Below, in pieces: positions 43,184 to 52,571 of a stretch of DNA of 64,000 nt. A program made the translations under genes and the position numbers. Below the pieces are notes generated by a model that had not been told where the DNA came from, did no database searches, and worked only from the letters and a program-made list of their open reading frames with translations. Source of the DNA: Saprospiraceae bacterium (GTDB taxonomy: Bacteria > Bacteroidota > Bacteroidia > Chitinophagales > Saprospiraceae); NCBI GenBank assembly GCA_020631235.1, contig JAHDHQ010000009.1, forward strand, positions 96,124 through 160,123, in the 5' to 3' direction. Positions within the stretch are counted from its first letter, which is position 1; each line of letters opens with the position of its first letter.

Positions 43184-46100
43184 ATGACTAAGTACTTGTA
43201 CACTTTTATTTTACTTTTCATTTTAAATATTACTTACGGTCAAAACAACTGGAATCCTGTTTCAGAAATTAATCTTGACCAATCACGTTTTGCTGAACGA
43301 ACAATTGTTCCTGATGTATACGATCTTTATCAAATAGATATTGATGGATTTAAACAAGCCTTAAACAAGGCACCTTTAGATGACAGAAGAACTACCTTAG
43401 AAACGGGTATCCACATTGAACTGCCTCTACCTGGTGGAAAAATAGAAAAATTTAAAGCGGTTTATTCTCCTGTGATGCATCCAGTATTAGCCGCAAAATA
43501 TCCAGACATTAAGTCTTTTAGAGCGGTGGGCGTAGATAATCCATATCTAGTGGCAAGATTTAATTATGGACCGCAAGGCTTAAGAGCTGCTATCAAAACA
43601 GAAGACACACAAGTATACATAGATAACTACAGCGACAATAATGATCAATATTATATTGTATATGATGTGGTCAATCATCATGAAGAGTTACCAGCAGGTG
43701 TTGCCTTTTGTGGTGGACATGAAGATCCACATGACTTGATGGAACTGTATGCTAATGGAGAATATGAGTTAAGAACTCCTGGCGAAGAGGTAATGCTAAG
43801 AAAATATAGATTAGCTATGGCTTGTACAGGGGAGTTTGGTCAAATAAAAGGTTCGAAAGAAGCAGCCATAGAAAGCATAGTACAAGGTTCGAATCGTGTA
43901 AACTTAACCTTAGAGTTAGAAGCTGCAATCACTTTCGAATTAATTGCAAATAATGATGATTTAGTATTTATAGATCCAGCAACAGACCCTTATTCTGATG
44001 CACACCTAGGAAGAGAGATCTTACAGCAAAACACAGGAGTGCTTAACTCTATAGTCGGGATAGATAGTTACGATGTTGGTCACGTTTTTAATAGAGTTTG
44101 TACAGATGGTATAGCTGGAGTAGCAAGTCTAGCTTCTATTTGTGGAAATAGTAAAGGAGCAGGTGTTAGTTGTGTGGGTAATTCTAACATCACTAATTTT
44201 ATGGTACAAGTTACTATTCATGAAGTAGGTCACCAATTTGGTGCAGCACATACTTGGTCACTTTGTAGTGAAGGTTCTGCTGACCAGTTAGCCACAGGAA
44301 CTGCTTACGAACCATGCAGTGGTAATACTTTTATGTCTTATGCAGGTGTTTGTGCAAGCGCTAACAATTTAGCTTCAGGTAATGATGATTACTACCATGT
44401 AGCTTCCCTCGAACAAATGTATGTTTTCTCTCAAGTAGGAAATGGAAATCCATGTGCAGAAAAAATCGCCACTGGAAACCATGTGCCTAATGTTTTTGTA
44501 GACTATGAAAATGGGTTTTATATCCCAAGTTCTACTCCTTTCGAATTAACAGGTAGAGCTACAGATGATGATGGAGATGAACTATTATATTGTTGGGAAC
44601 AACACGATAATGGTGGATTGCTAGAGTGTGGAAAGCCAATAGGGAATTCTCCAGCTTTTAGATCTTATCCGCCTAACCCATCGCCTACAAGATATTTTCC
44701 GGCATTGGAAAAAATTCTGAATAACAATAATGATAAATCGGAAGTCTTAATCGATTATTCTAGACAATTAGAGTTTTATTTTACTGTGCGTGATTTAAGT
44801 CCTACAGGAATTAGCTTGGCGGATTGGGATGCTGTTGACTTTAATGTTACCATCGATGCAGGTCCATTCTTTATGACCAGCCTAAATGACGGAAATGAAT
44901 TCTTAGAAGTAGGTAATGCTTACGAAATTACTTGGGATGTAGCTGGTACGGATGTAGGACCAGTAAACTGCTCTAATGTAGATGTATTATTATCAACTGA
45001 TGGAGGATATACATTCCCATATACGGTATTAAAAAACACAGCCAATGATGGAGTTGAAAGTTTCATAGTTCCAAACTTTACAGGAACAAATTGTAGATTG
45101 AAAATTAAAGCTTCTGACAATATATTTTTCGACATTAACAACACGGCATTTACTATCGTAGAGCCATCTAATCCTGATTTCTATTATTCTGTTTCTAACA
45201 CATGTTATGATGTTTGTATTCCAGAAGTCATCGAAATAGATATCGAATCTACAGGCTTTTTAGATTATGCAGGAGACATAAGCTTTACCACTAGCCAAGA
45301 TTTACCAGAAGGTACGACTGTAACTTTAGATCAAGATGTAATATCACCTTCTGATCCTAATAAAATAGTTGTAGACTTTTCTGGAGCAAATAATTCTGGC
45401 ATATTTTCTTTGGACGTAACTGCGGAAGCACCAGATGCTGATCCCATAACGTATACCATTTACTTTGATGTTAAGGGAACCGATTTTTCTGACTTGAGTG
45501 TAATTTCTCCTGCAAGCGGATCAGCTGGAGTTCCAGAGGTGCCGACCTTTAACTGGAATCCTTCTGTAAATGCAGAATTTTACACTTTTGAGTTAGGTAG
45601 AAATCCAGCGCTTGGCGACCAAGCAGAATTTAGATTCGAGACATTAACAGATACTTTTATAGTAGTCAATGAGCTACTGGAAAAATCTACTCTTTATTAT
45701 TGGAAGGTTTATGTAAATAATACTTGTGCTGAAGGTGCTACACCTTTAAACACTTTTGCCACTGAAGCATTGAGTTGTTTTACGACTATTGCTGATGATT
45801 TACCTATTAATATCAGTCAATCAGGCACACCTGAAGTTACTTCTTTTACTTATGTAGAAGGTGCTGGAAATGTAAGTGATATTAATGTAAGCCTTGTGAA
45901 AGGGACGCACAATAATACTGGAGATTTAGTTATGTCTTTAGTAAGTCCAGCCGGAACAGAAGTTGAATTGGTAAAAAACAAATGTAATTTCTCTACCAAT
46001 TTTAATTGTGGATTTGACCAACAAGCACCGATCGAAGTGGAGTGTCCATTAAGTGGAGGTCAGACATACATTCCTAGAGAAGACTTAAGTGTATTTAATG

Positions 46101-46825
46101 GAGAAGGAATCACTGGTGATTGGGTACTAAAAATTAATGATACTAATTCGGGTAGCGGTGGATCATTAACCGATTTCGAACTAGAAATTTGTTCAAATGC
46201 AACCTTAGATAATCCGTTTTTAGTTAATAATAAGCCATTGGGTATTCCTTTGGGTATGTCTAACGCACTACAGGATACATCTTTACTTGCTGAGGACGCT
46301 AACAATAGTGCGGATGAACTCATTTATACTTTAATTACTTTACCAGAATTTGGTACTTTAAGTACGAATGGTCTAGAATTAGTGGTAGGCAGTCAATTTA
46401 GTCAAACTGACATCAATAACAGCCGTATCAAATATCAGCATGATGATGTAAATGAGTTAAATGACTCTTTTGATTTTACAGTGGTAGACGGTGAAGGTGG
46501 ATTTATCGATGTGACTACTTTTACTTTATATATGGCTGAAGGCTTACCTACTATTGTAGATGAAATGGATGCCTTGTTTGTTTTAAATGTATATCCTAAT
46601 CCAAGTAAAGATCAACTTTATCTTGAGATTTCCAGTCCAGAAAGAAAAGACTTTATGTATAAGGTTTTTGATTTAAATGGTCGCTTAGTACAGTCTAAAA
46701 CACTAGGAAGTTTTGAAAATCACGTAGAAGAAATAAATGTATCATCTATGGACCAAGGTCTATATATTTTACAAGTTCTAAATGGTGATAATTCGACTGT
46801 AACAAGATTTAGTGTACAGCGTTAA
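43184..46825 (+). CDS. Secreted reprolysin-like metalloprotease with P-domain and T9SS type A sorting domain
   Basis: This 1213-residue protease has signal MTKYLYTFILLFILNITYGQ and a propeptide (about 20-200). The metzincin domain carries the zinc motif HEVGHQFGAAH (His346, Glu347, His350, His356) and a downstream Met-turn FMSYAG. Ig/fibronectin-like domains (about 470-850) are followed by a proprotein-convertase P-domain (about 870-1010; NNTGDLVMSLVSPAG, ITGDWVLKINDTNSGSGG), a cadherin-like segment, and a type A T9SS domain (VYPNPSKDQLYLEISSPERKDF to VQR). It hydrolyses extracellular proteins. The start at 43184 gives a normal signal peptide; the frame also opens at TTG 43160. Confidence 0.93.
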   Translation: MTKYLYTFILLFILNITYGQNNWNPVSEINLDQSRFAERTIVPDVYDLYQIDIDGFKQALNKAPLDDRRTTLETGIHIELPLPGGKIEKFKAVYSPVMHPVLAAKYPDIKSFRAVGVDNPYLVARFNYGPQGLRAAIKTEDTQVYIDNYSDNNDQYYIVYDVVNHHEELPAGVAFCGGHEDPHDLMELYANGEYELRTPGEEVMLRKYRLAMACTGEFGQIKGSKEAAIESIVQGSNRVNLTLELEAAITFELIANNDDLVFIDPATDPYSDAHLGREILQQNTGVLNSIVGIDSYDVGHVFNRVCTDGIAGVASLASICGNSKGAGVSCVGNSNITNFMVQVTIHEVGHQFGAAHTWSLCSEGSADQLATGTAYEPCSGNTFMSYAGVCASANNLASGNDDYYHVASLEQMYVFSQVGNGNPCAEKIATGNHVPNVFVDYENGFYIPSSTPFELTGRATDDDGDELLYCWEQHDNGGLLECGKPIGNSPAFRSYPPNPSPTRYFPALEKILNNNNDKSEVLIDYSRQLEFYFTVRDLSPTGISLADWDAVDFNVTIDAGPFFMTSLNDGNEFLEVGNAYEITWDVAGTDVGPVNCSNVDVLLSTDGGYTFPYTVLKNTANDGVESFIVPNFTGTNCRLKIKASDNIFFDINNTAFTIVEPSNPDFYYSVSNTCYDVCIPEVIEIDIESTGFLDYAGDISFTTSQDLPEGTTVTLDQDVISPSDPNKIVVDFSGANNSGIFSLDVTAEAPDADPITYTIYFDVKGTDFSDLSVISPASGSAGVPEVPTFNWNPSVNAEFYTFELGRNPALGDQAEFRFETLTDTFIVVNELLEKSTLYYWKVYVNNTCAEGATPLNTFATEALSCFTTIADDLPINISQSGTPEVTSFTYVEGAGNVSDINVSLVKGTHNNTGDLVMSLVSPAGTEVELVKNKCNFSTNFNCGFDQQAPIEVECPLSGGQTYIPREDLSVFNGEGITGDWVLKINDTNSGSGGSLTDFELEICSNATLDNPFLVNNKPLGIPLGMSNALQDTSLLAEDANNSADELIYTLITLPEFGTLSTNGLELVVGSQFSQTDINNSRIKYQHDDVNELNDSFDFTVVDGEGGFIDVTTFTLYMAEGLPTIVDEMDALFVLNVYPNPSKDQLYLEISSPERKDFMYKVFDLNGRLVQSKTLGSFENHVEEINVSSMDQGLYILQVLNGDNSTVTRFSVQR

Positions 46826-46848
46826 TAACATCATATAAATACACTTAT

Positions 46849-46886
46849 AAAAAAGGGATGATTAAAAATATAATCATCCCTTTTTT
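46849..46886. terminator. Perfect 16-bp bidirectional terminator
   Basis: Arms 46849-46864 and 46871-46886 pair fully with a 6-nt loop, with an A-run before and a T-run after. It serves the convergent metalloprotease (plus) and acyl-CoA oxidase-like (minus) genes. Confidence 0.88.
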
Positions 46887-46906
46887 TATTTTCCTTTCTT
46901 GCTTTA

Positions 46907-49231
46907 TTAATTGTATAACACAATCTTGGCACCTAACAATTCTTCAGGAATAGCAAAAGCGTCAACCAATCCTTCTACGTCAGGTCTAAGTTCTTGCAAC
47001 AATTTATTTTCTAACCTTCTGAGTGCTTTGGTCTTAACACCTGACATATAATCATTTTCTAGGTACCAGCCTTTATGTTTTAACAAAATGTGAATCGCAT
47101 AAAGATCGCAAACTTTAGAAAGTACTCTTTTTTCTGGGCTATTGTCCAATGTCTCTAATCGTCGAGTGAATGATTTAAGAGCTAAACGTTCTACATAGGC
47201 TTTAGCTAGAGCTAAAAGATGCATCTGACATTTTAAATATGCCTCATATGGATCTACTCTTCTTTTGATAAAGTTTTGCATCCGTTGGCTGACCGTATAT
47301 AAAAGTTTCTTTTCACGATAAGCAAAGGCTTCCATGTGGAAGTCTCTATCAGATAAATGTTGAGTATCTGTGTTCCGTGTATATATAGGATTTAATTCGG
47401 AAAATTTATGGCTGATCTGCCCTCCTAAGTATCTAATGATGGAGTTAAAGCCTCCATCATGAAAGGATTTTTTAAAGTGAGTAAGCAAGCCTTTAGCCAC
47501 TAATTGCAACAAGACAGTATTGTCCCCTTCAAAGGTGGTAAAAATGTCTGAATCAGCTTTTAGATCTGTAAATCGGTTTTCAGCTAAATAACCTTTACCA
47601 CCGCAAGCTTCTCTGCATTCTTGGATGGTATCCGTCGCAAGCCAGGTCGCCATAGCTTTAAGACCCGCAGCTTTAGATTCGATGAGTCGTCTATTTTTAT
47701 GGTCTTTATCTTGGACTAAATCATGAGCTAGATCATCTAAAGCAAATCCATAGGCATAATTACTAGCAATAAGTGGAATGATCCGATGCTGGTGGCTAGG
47801 GTAATCCATTAGAATCCGTTCCTCTTCTCCTTCTTTTGCTGCAAATTGTTTTCTATTTAAGCCATATTTAGTGGCAATGGTTAATGCTACTTTGGAAGCA
47901 CTTACTCCAGCAAGACCTACACTGACCCTACCCGTAACTAAAGCACCTAGCATCGTAAAAAAACGTTTGTCATCACTCTTAATATCACTGACATATACAC
48001 CAGAATCATCTACGTCACCGTATCTATTTAAAAGATTTTCTTTAGGTATTTCAATGTTGTCAAACCACAATTTGCCATTATCCACACCATTCAAACCCAT
48101 TTTATAACCACAATCTTCTACCCGTACACCAGGCATCAAATTACCTTGCTCATCTCTAACATCTACCATAAACGCATGGACACCTTTAGAAGATCCATTA
48201 ATTATCAGTTGTGCAAACACTACAGCTTTATGACAGTGTAAGGCATTGCCTATATATTCTTTTCCCGCTAATTCATGCGGCGTATTTATAATGAAACTGC
48301 GCGTATCATGATGATAAATAGCCGTTGTCTCAAGCCCTCTGACATTTGATCCATGATTAGTCTCCGTCATGGCAAAACAGCCAAGCAAACGCATATTCAT
48401 TAAATCATCTAAATATTTTTTATGGTGAATTTGTGTTCCTAAACCGGCAATTGCACCTCCAAACAAGCCTATTTGTACGCCTAATTTTACCGTCAAACTT
48501 AAATCATGGTAAGCTAAAGTTTCAAAAATGGCAATATGCTGACCTTCCTTTCCTAGTCCACCAAATTCTTTTGGAAATGCATACGAGGTATAGCCATGCT
48601 TGGCTAATGTTTTTAATTGATCTAAAGTCCTTTGTCTATAATCTTCTTTGTTTACTATGGTTTGGTGTGCAAAATATGGATCGCGCAATAATTTCCGCAT
48701 TTCGTTTTTAATAGCTGCATTTTTTCCGTCTAAAATCCCAGCCATCACTTGAGGATCAAAACTGTAGTTGTTTTGACTTTCTTCCTGAGCTACATCATAT
48801 CCTAATAATATTCGAGTACTCTCTTTAGTATTTACTCCGAATGCAGCTTGCAGATCTATAAGTGATTGGATGGTTTCTGGAGAATTGTACAATTCATCTT
48901 TCTTATAATCGATGCTAGTTTTAGCCATTTCTAAACCTAGACTCACTAGCGAACTGGCTTTAGCCGGCGAAACTGAACTTGCAGCCATCCTCAAGGCTTT
49001 TTGCCATTGCCGAAAAACATCTTCACTTGGCGGAGATTTTGGGTCAGAAAAAGCAAGAATGTATTTTTTCTCATCTTTCGTTAAAAAATCAAGCTGGCTA
49101 ATGTTTTTATGAATCATCTGCATCTCACTGGGGCTTAAGATGCTGTCTGACCAAGCAACGTACAAAATAGGGATGATACTAAGAATTCCAGGGCTTAGTG
49201 GTAGGTTTTGTCTCGTAGGCATTTTCGTCAT
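46907..49231 (-). CDS. Acyl-CoA dehydrogenase/oxidase family protein with N-terminal TerB-like segment
   Basis: This 774-residue cytoplasmic flavoprotein has residues about 120-600 following the acyl-CoA oxidase/dehydrogenase fold: FPKEFGGLG, CFAMTETNHGSNVRGLETTA for FAD/substrate binding, then ACGGKGYLAENR. TTFEGDNTVLLQ places the catalytic-type Glu as in acyl-CoA oxidases. A C-terminal helical extension runs to 774. The first 60 residues (LSIIPILYVAWSDSILSPSEMQMI) look like a TerB-type helical domain. The reaction is alpha,beta-desaturation of acyl-CoA in fatty-acid oxidation; whether O2 or ETF accepts the electrons is not decided. The ATG at 49231 lies 117 nt from the divergent CNNM start. 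Confidence 0.9.
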   Translation of the reverse strand: MTKMPTRQNLPLSPGILSIIPILYVAWSDSILSPSEMQMIHKNISQLDFLTKDEKKYILAFSDPKSPPSEDVFRQWQKALRMAASSVSPAKASSLVSLGLEMAKTSIDYKKDELYNSPETIQSLIDLQAAFGVNTKESTRILLGYDVAQEESQNNYSFDPQVMAGILDGKNAAIKNEMRKLLRDPYFAHQTIVNKEDYRQRTLDQLKTLAKHGYTSYAFPKEFGGLGKEGQHIAIFETLAYHDLSLTVKLGVQIGLFGGAIAGLGTQIHHKKYLDDLMNMRLLGCFAMTETNHGSNVRGLETTAIYHHDTRSFIINTPHELAGKEYIGNALHCHKAVVFAQLIINGSSKGVHAFMVDVRDEQGNLMPGVRVEDCGYKMGLNGVDNGKLWFDNIEIPKENLLNRYGDVDDSGVYVSDIKSDDKRFFTMLGALVTGRVSVGLAGVSASKVALTIATKYGLNRKQFAAKEGEEERILMDYPSHQHRIIPLIASNYAYGFALDDLAHDLVQDKDHKNRRLIESKAAGLKAMATWLATDTIQECREACGGKGYLAENRFTDLKADSDIFTTFEGDNTVLLQLVAKGLLTHFKKSFHDGGFNSIIRYLGGQISHKFSELNPIYTRNTDTQHLSDRDFHMEAFAYREKKLLYTVSQRMQNFIKRRVDPYEAYLKCQMHLLALAKAYVERLALKSFTRRLETLDNSPEKRVLSKVCDLYAIHILLKHKGWYLENDYMSGVKTKALRRLENKLLQELRPDVEGLVDAFAIPEELLGAKIVLYN

Positions 49232-49348
49232 TATTCTGCAAAATTTACTTATATAACATTATTTAGCGGAAAAAGGTGTCTTGAATTAAAATCTTCGTCA
49301 GAAGGACAAGGGTTTTTTGTACTTTCGAATAATATTACAAATTTATAT

Positions 49349-50428
49349 ATGTTTCTTTTAATAGCTTTTTTTGTTCTTTCTATTGTTTTTTCTTTTTTAT
49401 GTTCCATTTGGGAAGCTGTACTGCTCAGTATAACCCCCTCTTATGCAGAACAACTAAAAACTGACTCACCATCTGTAGGTCATCGTTTAGCTTCCTTTAA
49501 AGAAGATATCGACCGACCGCTATCGGCAATCCTTACTTTAAACACCCTAGCACATACAGTAGGTGCTATAGGAGTGGGCGCACAAGCATCGAAAATTTGG
49601 GCGAATGCAAATATTAATATACTTGGATTTCAGACAAGTGGAGAAGCAGTTGTAGCTGCTGTGATGACTTTAGCCATATTAATTTTTTCTGAAATTATTC
49701 CTAAAACCATAGGTGCTACTTTCTGGAAACCGCTCACAAAATTTACGGTAAACTCGCTTCAGCTAATTATTTGGATTCTTTATCCATTAGTGTGGCTAAG
49801 TAAGTGGATTACAGGCTTTCTCAAAAAAGACAAAAAAGGAAGTGTTCTTAGCAGAACTGATTTTTCTATGATGGCCAAGATCGGTGCCCGTGAAGGAGTA
49901 ATAAAAGCCGACGAGTACAGAGTATTAAGTAACTTATTGCGCTTTGATGAAGTAAGAGCCAAAGATATAATGACCCCTCGCACAGTATTAGTATCTGCTG
50001 ACGAATCAGAAACAATCGGCAATTACTACGCATCCAATAAAATGATTCGTTTTTCTAGAATCCCCGTGTATCAGGAAAAAGTTGATAATACGACTGGGTA
50101 TTTCTTAAAGACCGATTTAATGACTGCCATGATCGAAAAACGAGAAGACCACAAACTGTCGAGTCTGAAGCGGGAGTTTATAGTAGTCAATGAAGTAGAA
50201 AGTATCGCTAAGGTATTCGAAAAACTCATCGAACAAAGAGAACACATTGCATTAGTAGTGGATGAATATGGAGGTGTTGCAGGAATCGTTACCACTGAAG
50301 ATATAGTAGAAACGTTGTTCGGTTTAGAGATCATGGACGAAGTGGACGACACAGCCGATATGCAATCCTTAGCTAGAGAACAATGGAAAAAGAGAGCTGG
50401 TGCAATGGGTATTGTCGAAAAGGAATAA
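49349..50428 (+). CDS. Hemolysin-type CNNM/CBS-domain membrane protein
   Basis: This 359-residue protein has an N-terminal DUF21/CNNM membrane domain with about four segments (MFLLIAFFVLSIVFSFLCSIWEAVLLS, ILTLNTLAHTVGAIGVGA, VVAAVMTLAILIFSEIIPKTIGA, LQLIIWILYPLVWL). Two CBS domains follow (about 215-335; IMTPRTVLVSADE, VDEYGGVAGIVTTEDIVETLFG). It lacks a long CorC-type C-terminal domain. Relatives act in Mg2+ or Co2+ export. I chose the ATG at 49349 because the frame upstream (to 49208) lies over the divergent gene and has no membrane-protein character. Its TAA directly abuts the stop codon of the convergent glycosyltransferase gene. Confidence 0.9.
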   Translation: MFLLIAFFVLSIVFSFLCSIWEAVLLSITPSYAEQLKTDSPSVGHRLASFKEDIDRPLSAILTLNTLAHTVGAIGVGAQASKIWANANINILGFQTSGEAVVAAVMTLAILIFSEIIPKTIGATFWKPLTKFTVNSLQLIIWILYPLVWLSKWITGFLKKDKKGSVLSRTDFSMMAKIGAREGVIKADEYRVLSNLLRFDEVRAKDIMTPRTVLVSADESETIGNYYASNKMIRFSRIPVYQEKVDNTTGYFLKTDLMTAMIEKREDHKLSSLKREFIVVNEVESIAKVFEKLIEQREHIALVVDEYGGVAGIVTTEDIVETLFGLEIMDEVDDTADMQSLAREQWKKRAGAMGIVEKE

Positions 50429-51517
50429 TCAAGCTTCAATAAGGTTTTTATATGCTTGATACAGTTTTTGAATACTAGAATCTGCGTTTAAATTTTGGCT
50501 AATATGCTGAGGAGCCTCTAATTTTAATTGGCTTAATAGATCTCTATCTTCTGACAATCGTAATACTGCCGTAGCTAATTCTTTACTATTTCTGGAAGGA
50601 ACTACTAAACCACTTATTTCGTGTTTAACTAGCTCTACATTACCAGGGATATCAGTGATAATAGCTGCCACTCCTAAGCACATGGCCTCGATAATCGATT
50701 TAGTTATAGACTCTCCCTTTATGGACGATGACACAAAGACATCACATGATTTTACTATAGACAGTACGTCTTTTCTAAAGCCTAAGAAATGTACTTTTTG
50801 TTCAATGTTGTGTTTTCTTACAAAGTCTAGATTTTTTTGAGTGTCCATATCTCTACCGATGAGCAATAATGTAACCTCTTTATCTTTTAATTGTGCAAAG
50901 GCTTTGAGTAGATAAGGAATACCTTTCATTTTCCGATTATTCGCAACATTGACACATAAAAGAGAAGCATTATCTAGACCTAACTCTTGCCTGATATTAT
51001 GCTTGTTAATACCCGCATACCAAGACAATCTATGTCCTTTATTTATGGTAATTGCTTTTTCCTTTTTATTCCATAAATGCCTCCTTATGAGTTGTTCCAC
51101 ACCTATAGAGTTGCACATAATCATATCTACCCTTGGATGCAAGTATTTGCGATAAGATAGAGGATCAAAACGATGTATATTTCCACAATACCCTCTGTAT
51201 AAACATACCTTTACATCCAATCCTTTGGCAGCAGCTATACCATTTACGGAAGAAATGCTATTAAATAGGTGTATTATTTTAAAACCACCATCTACAATGG
51301 TCTTTCTAATAAATGCAATTTCTTCAGCATTTCCTTTGTTCTCTGGATGGAAATCGATAAGGTGAATTCCTGCTTGCTCAAATATGGAGTTATACCTTGC
51401 ATCACCATAAGTCATGATAGTCACATCTACACCTAGGCCGGCTAAACCTATAAATATTTCAGCTTCAGGCCTAACCGTATGGAAAGAACGATAATCACTA
51501 ATTACTAAAACCTTCAA
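50429..51517 (-). CDS. Glycosyltransferase family 4-like protein
   Basis: This 362-residue GT-B enzyme has an N-terminal Rossmann half (MKVLVISDYRSFHTVRPEAEIFIGLAGLG) and a C-terminal group 1 domain (VNVANNRKMKGIPYLLKAFAQL, LLIGRD, VHFLGFRKDVLSIVKSCDVFVSSS). The sugar-nucleotide motif ESITKSIIEAMCLGVAAIITDIPGNVELV has the family E-x7-E arrangement. It has no signal peptide. It probably adds a sugar to a lipid-linked or surface glycan; donor and acceptor are unknown. It stands alone, with no other glycan genes beside it. Confidence 0.9.
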   Translation of the reverse strand: MKVLVISDYRSFHTVRPEAEIFIGLAGLGVDVTIMTYGDARYNSIFEQAGIHLIDFHPENKGNAEEIAFIRKTIVDGGFKIIHLFNSISSVNGIAAAKGLDVKVCLYRGYCGNIHRFDPLSYRKYLHPRVDMIMCNSIGVEQLIRRHLWNKKEKAITINKGHRLSWYAGINKHNIRQELGLDNASLLCVNVANNRKMKGIPYLLKAFAQLKDKEVTLLLIGRDMDTQKNLDFVRKHNIEQKVHFLGFRKDVLSIVKSCDVFVSSSIKGESITKSIIEAMCLGVAAIITDIPGNVELVKHEISGLVVPSRNSKELATAVLRLSEDRDLLSQLKLEAPQHISQNLNADSSIQKLYQAYKNLIEA

Positions 51518-51579
51518 TAATAGCTTAATTTAGATAAACAAGATAAACCGAATATCCAAATAAACTGTAATTCTAGCTG

Positions 51580-52473
51580 ATGCTGAAAGAAAAACACAAA
51601 GCATTCTACGATGAAATCTTTCCTGCTTTGGATATGTACGAAGATCAACGAAAAAGTGCTCGAAAATCAACTAATATATTAAGTGTCTTTTTGATCGGCT
51701 TGTTTGCCCTTATAGTGTATTCCGTATTTAATTATCTACCGTTTTACTTAGATAATCGACTAGCGGTCATAGTCCTAATAGGTATTTTGTTTTTAGGGAT
51801 AAGCAGGATATTCAATAAACGATATATTAAAAAATTTAAGCGCGATGTACTGGTTAACTTATTTGCTAGAGAAGGAATAAAAATCAGTCACGATGCGTAT
51901 AAAAATATAGATGGCAGACATTTTGATCAAAGCAAAATGTTTAAGTATGTTAATCAATACAGTGGGACAGATCTCATAAAAGGTACCAAAAATGGACTGT
52001 TCTTTATTGCTTCAGAATTAAAAGCGGCCATCAAAAGGGATAAACATACAAAGACCATTTTTGATGGTATCTTCTTAGCTGGAGATTTACCTCAAACTTT
52101 TGAAGGAGTAACCACGATTTATGCAAAAAATTTTAAGTATAGATATTCTAAAAAAATTCCAGCTAATAGTTTTAATTCTTTAAACAGTGAATTTGAATAT
52201 TACTTTAATGTTGAATATTCTAATTATGATGAAGCTTCTAAACTTTTGATGCCTGCGTTTATGAAACGCATGATTGAATTTAGAAAAAAGCACAAGCTTC
52301 CTTTTATTTTGAAAATAGTCAATGCTAAGGTGTACTTAGCCATCAATGAAAACAAGGATTTTTTCAATATAAGCATACGTGAAAAAGCCTATCATCAAGA
52401 AAATTTGAAAATTTTATCGGAAGATGCCGAGTTCTTTTTTGACATCGTCGAATTATTGTTGGACATAGAATAA
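51580..52473 (+). CDS. DUF3137 domain membrane protein
   Basis: This 297-residue protein has two membrane helices near the N-terminus (about 33-53 and 60-77) and a cytoplasmic C-terminal domain. GTKNGLFFIASELKAA ... TIFDGIFLAGDLPQTFEGVTTIY is the recognisable DUF3137 pattern. The biochemical role is unknown. The ATG at 51580 is 62 nt from the divergent glycosyltransferase start, so the two share a promoter region. Confidence 0.8.
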   Translation: MLKEKHKAFYDEIFPALDMYEDQRKSARKSTNILSVFLIGLFALIVYSVFNYLPFYLDNRLAVIVLIGILFLGISRIFNKRYIKKFKRDVLVNLFAREGIKISHDAYKNIDGRHFDQSKMFKYVNQYSGTDLIKGTKNGLFFIASELKAAIKRDKHTKTIFDGIFLAGDLPQTFEGVTTIYAKNFKYRYSKKIPANSFNSLNSEFEYYFNVEYSNYDEASKLLMPAFMKRMIEFRKKHKLPFILKIVNAKVYLAINENKDFFNISIREKAYHQENLKILSEDAEFFFDIVELLLDIE

Positions 52474-52571
52474 AACCACTTGTTAAGTTGTATGGTATCT
52501 CCGAGCATTGCCACTAAAAAGTGATAATTTTATGGAACCGACATTGGACAAAAAATCATCGAATAGGCTGA

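Noticed and set aside
49208..49348. Upstream extension of the CNNM/CBS gene
   Set aside because: The frame is open, but this part lies over the divergent acyl-CoA oxidase-like gene start, has no membrane-protein character, and a good ATG at 49349 begins directly with the first membrane helix.
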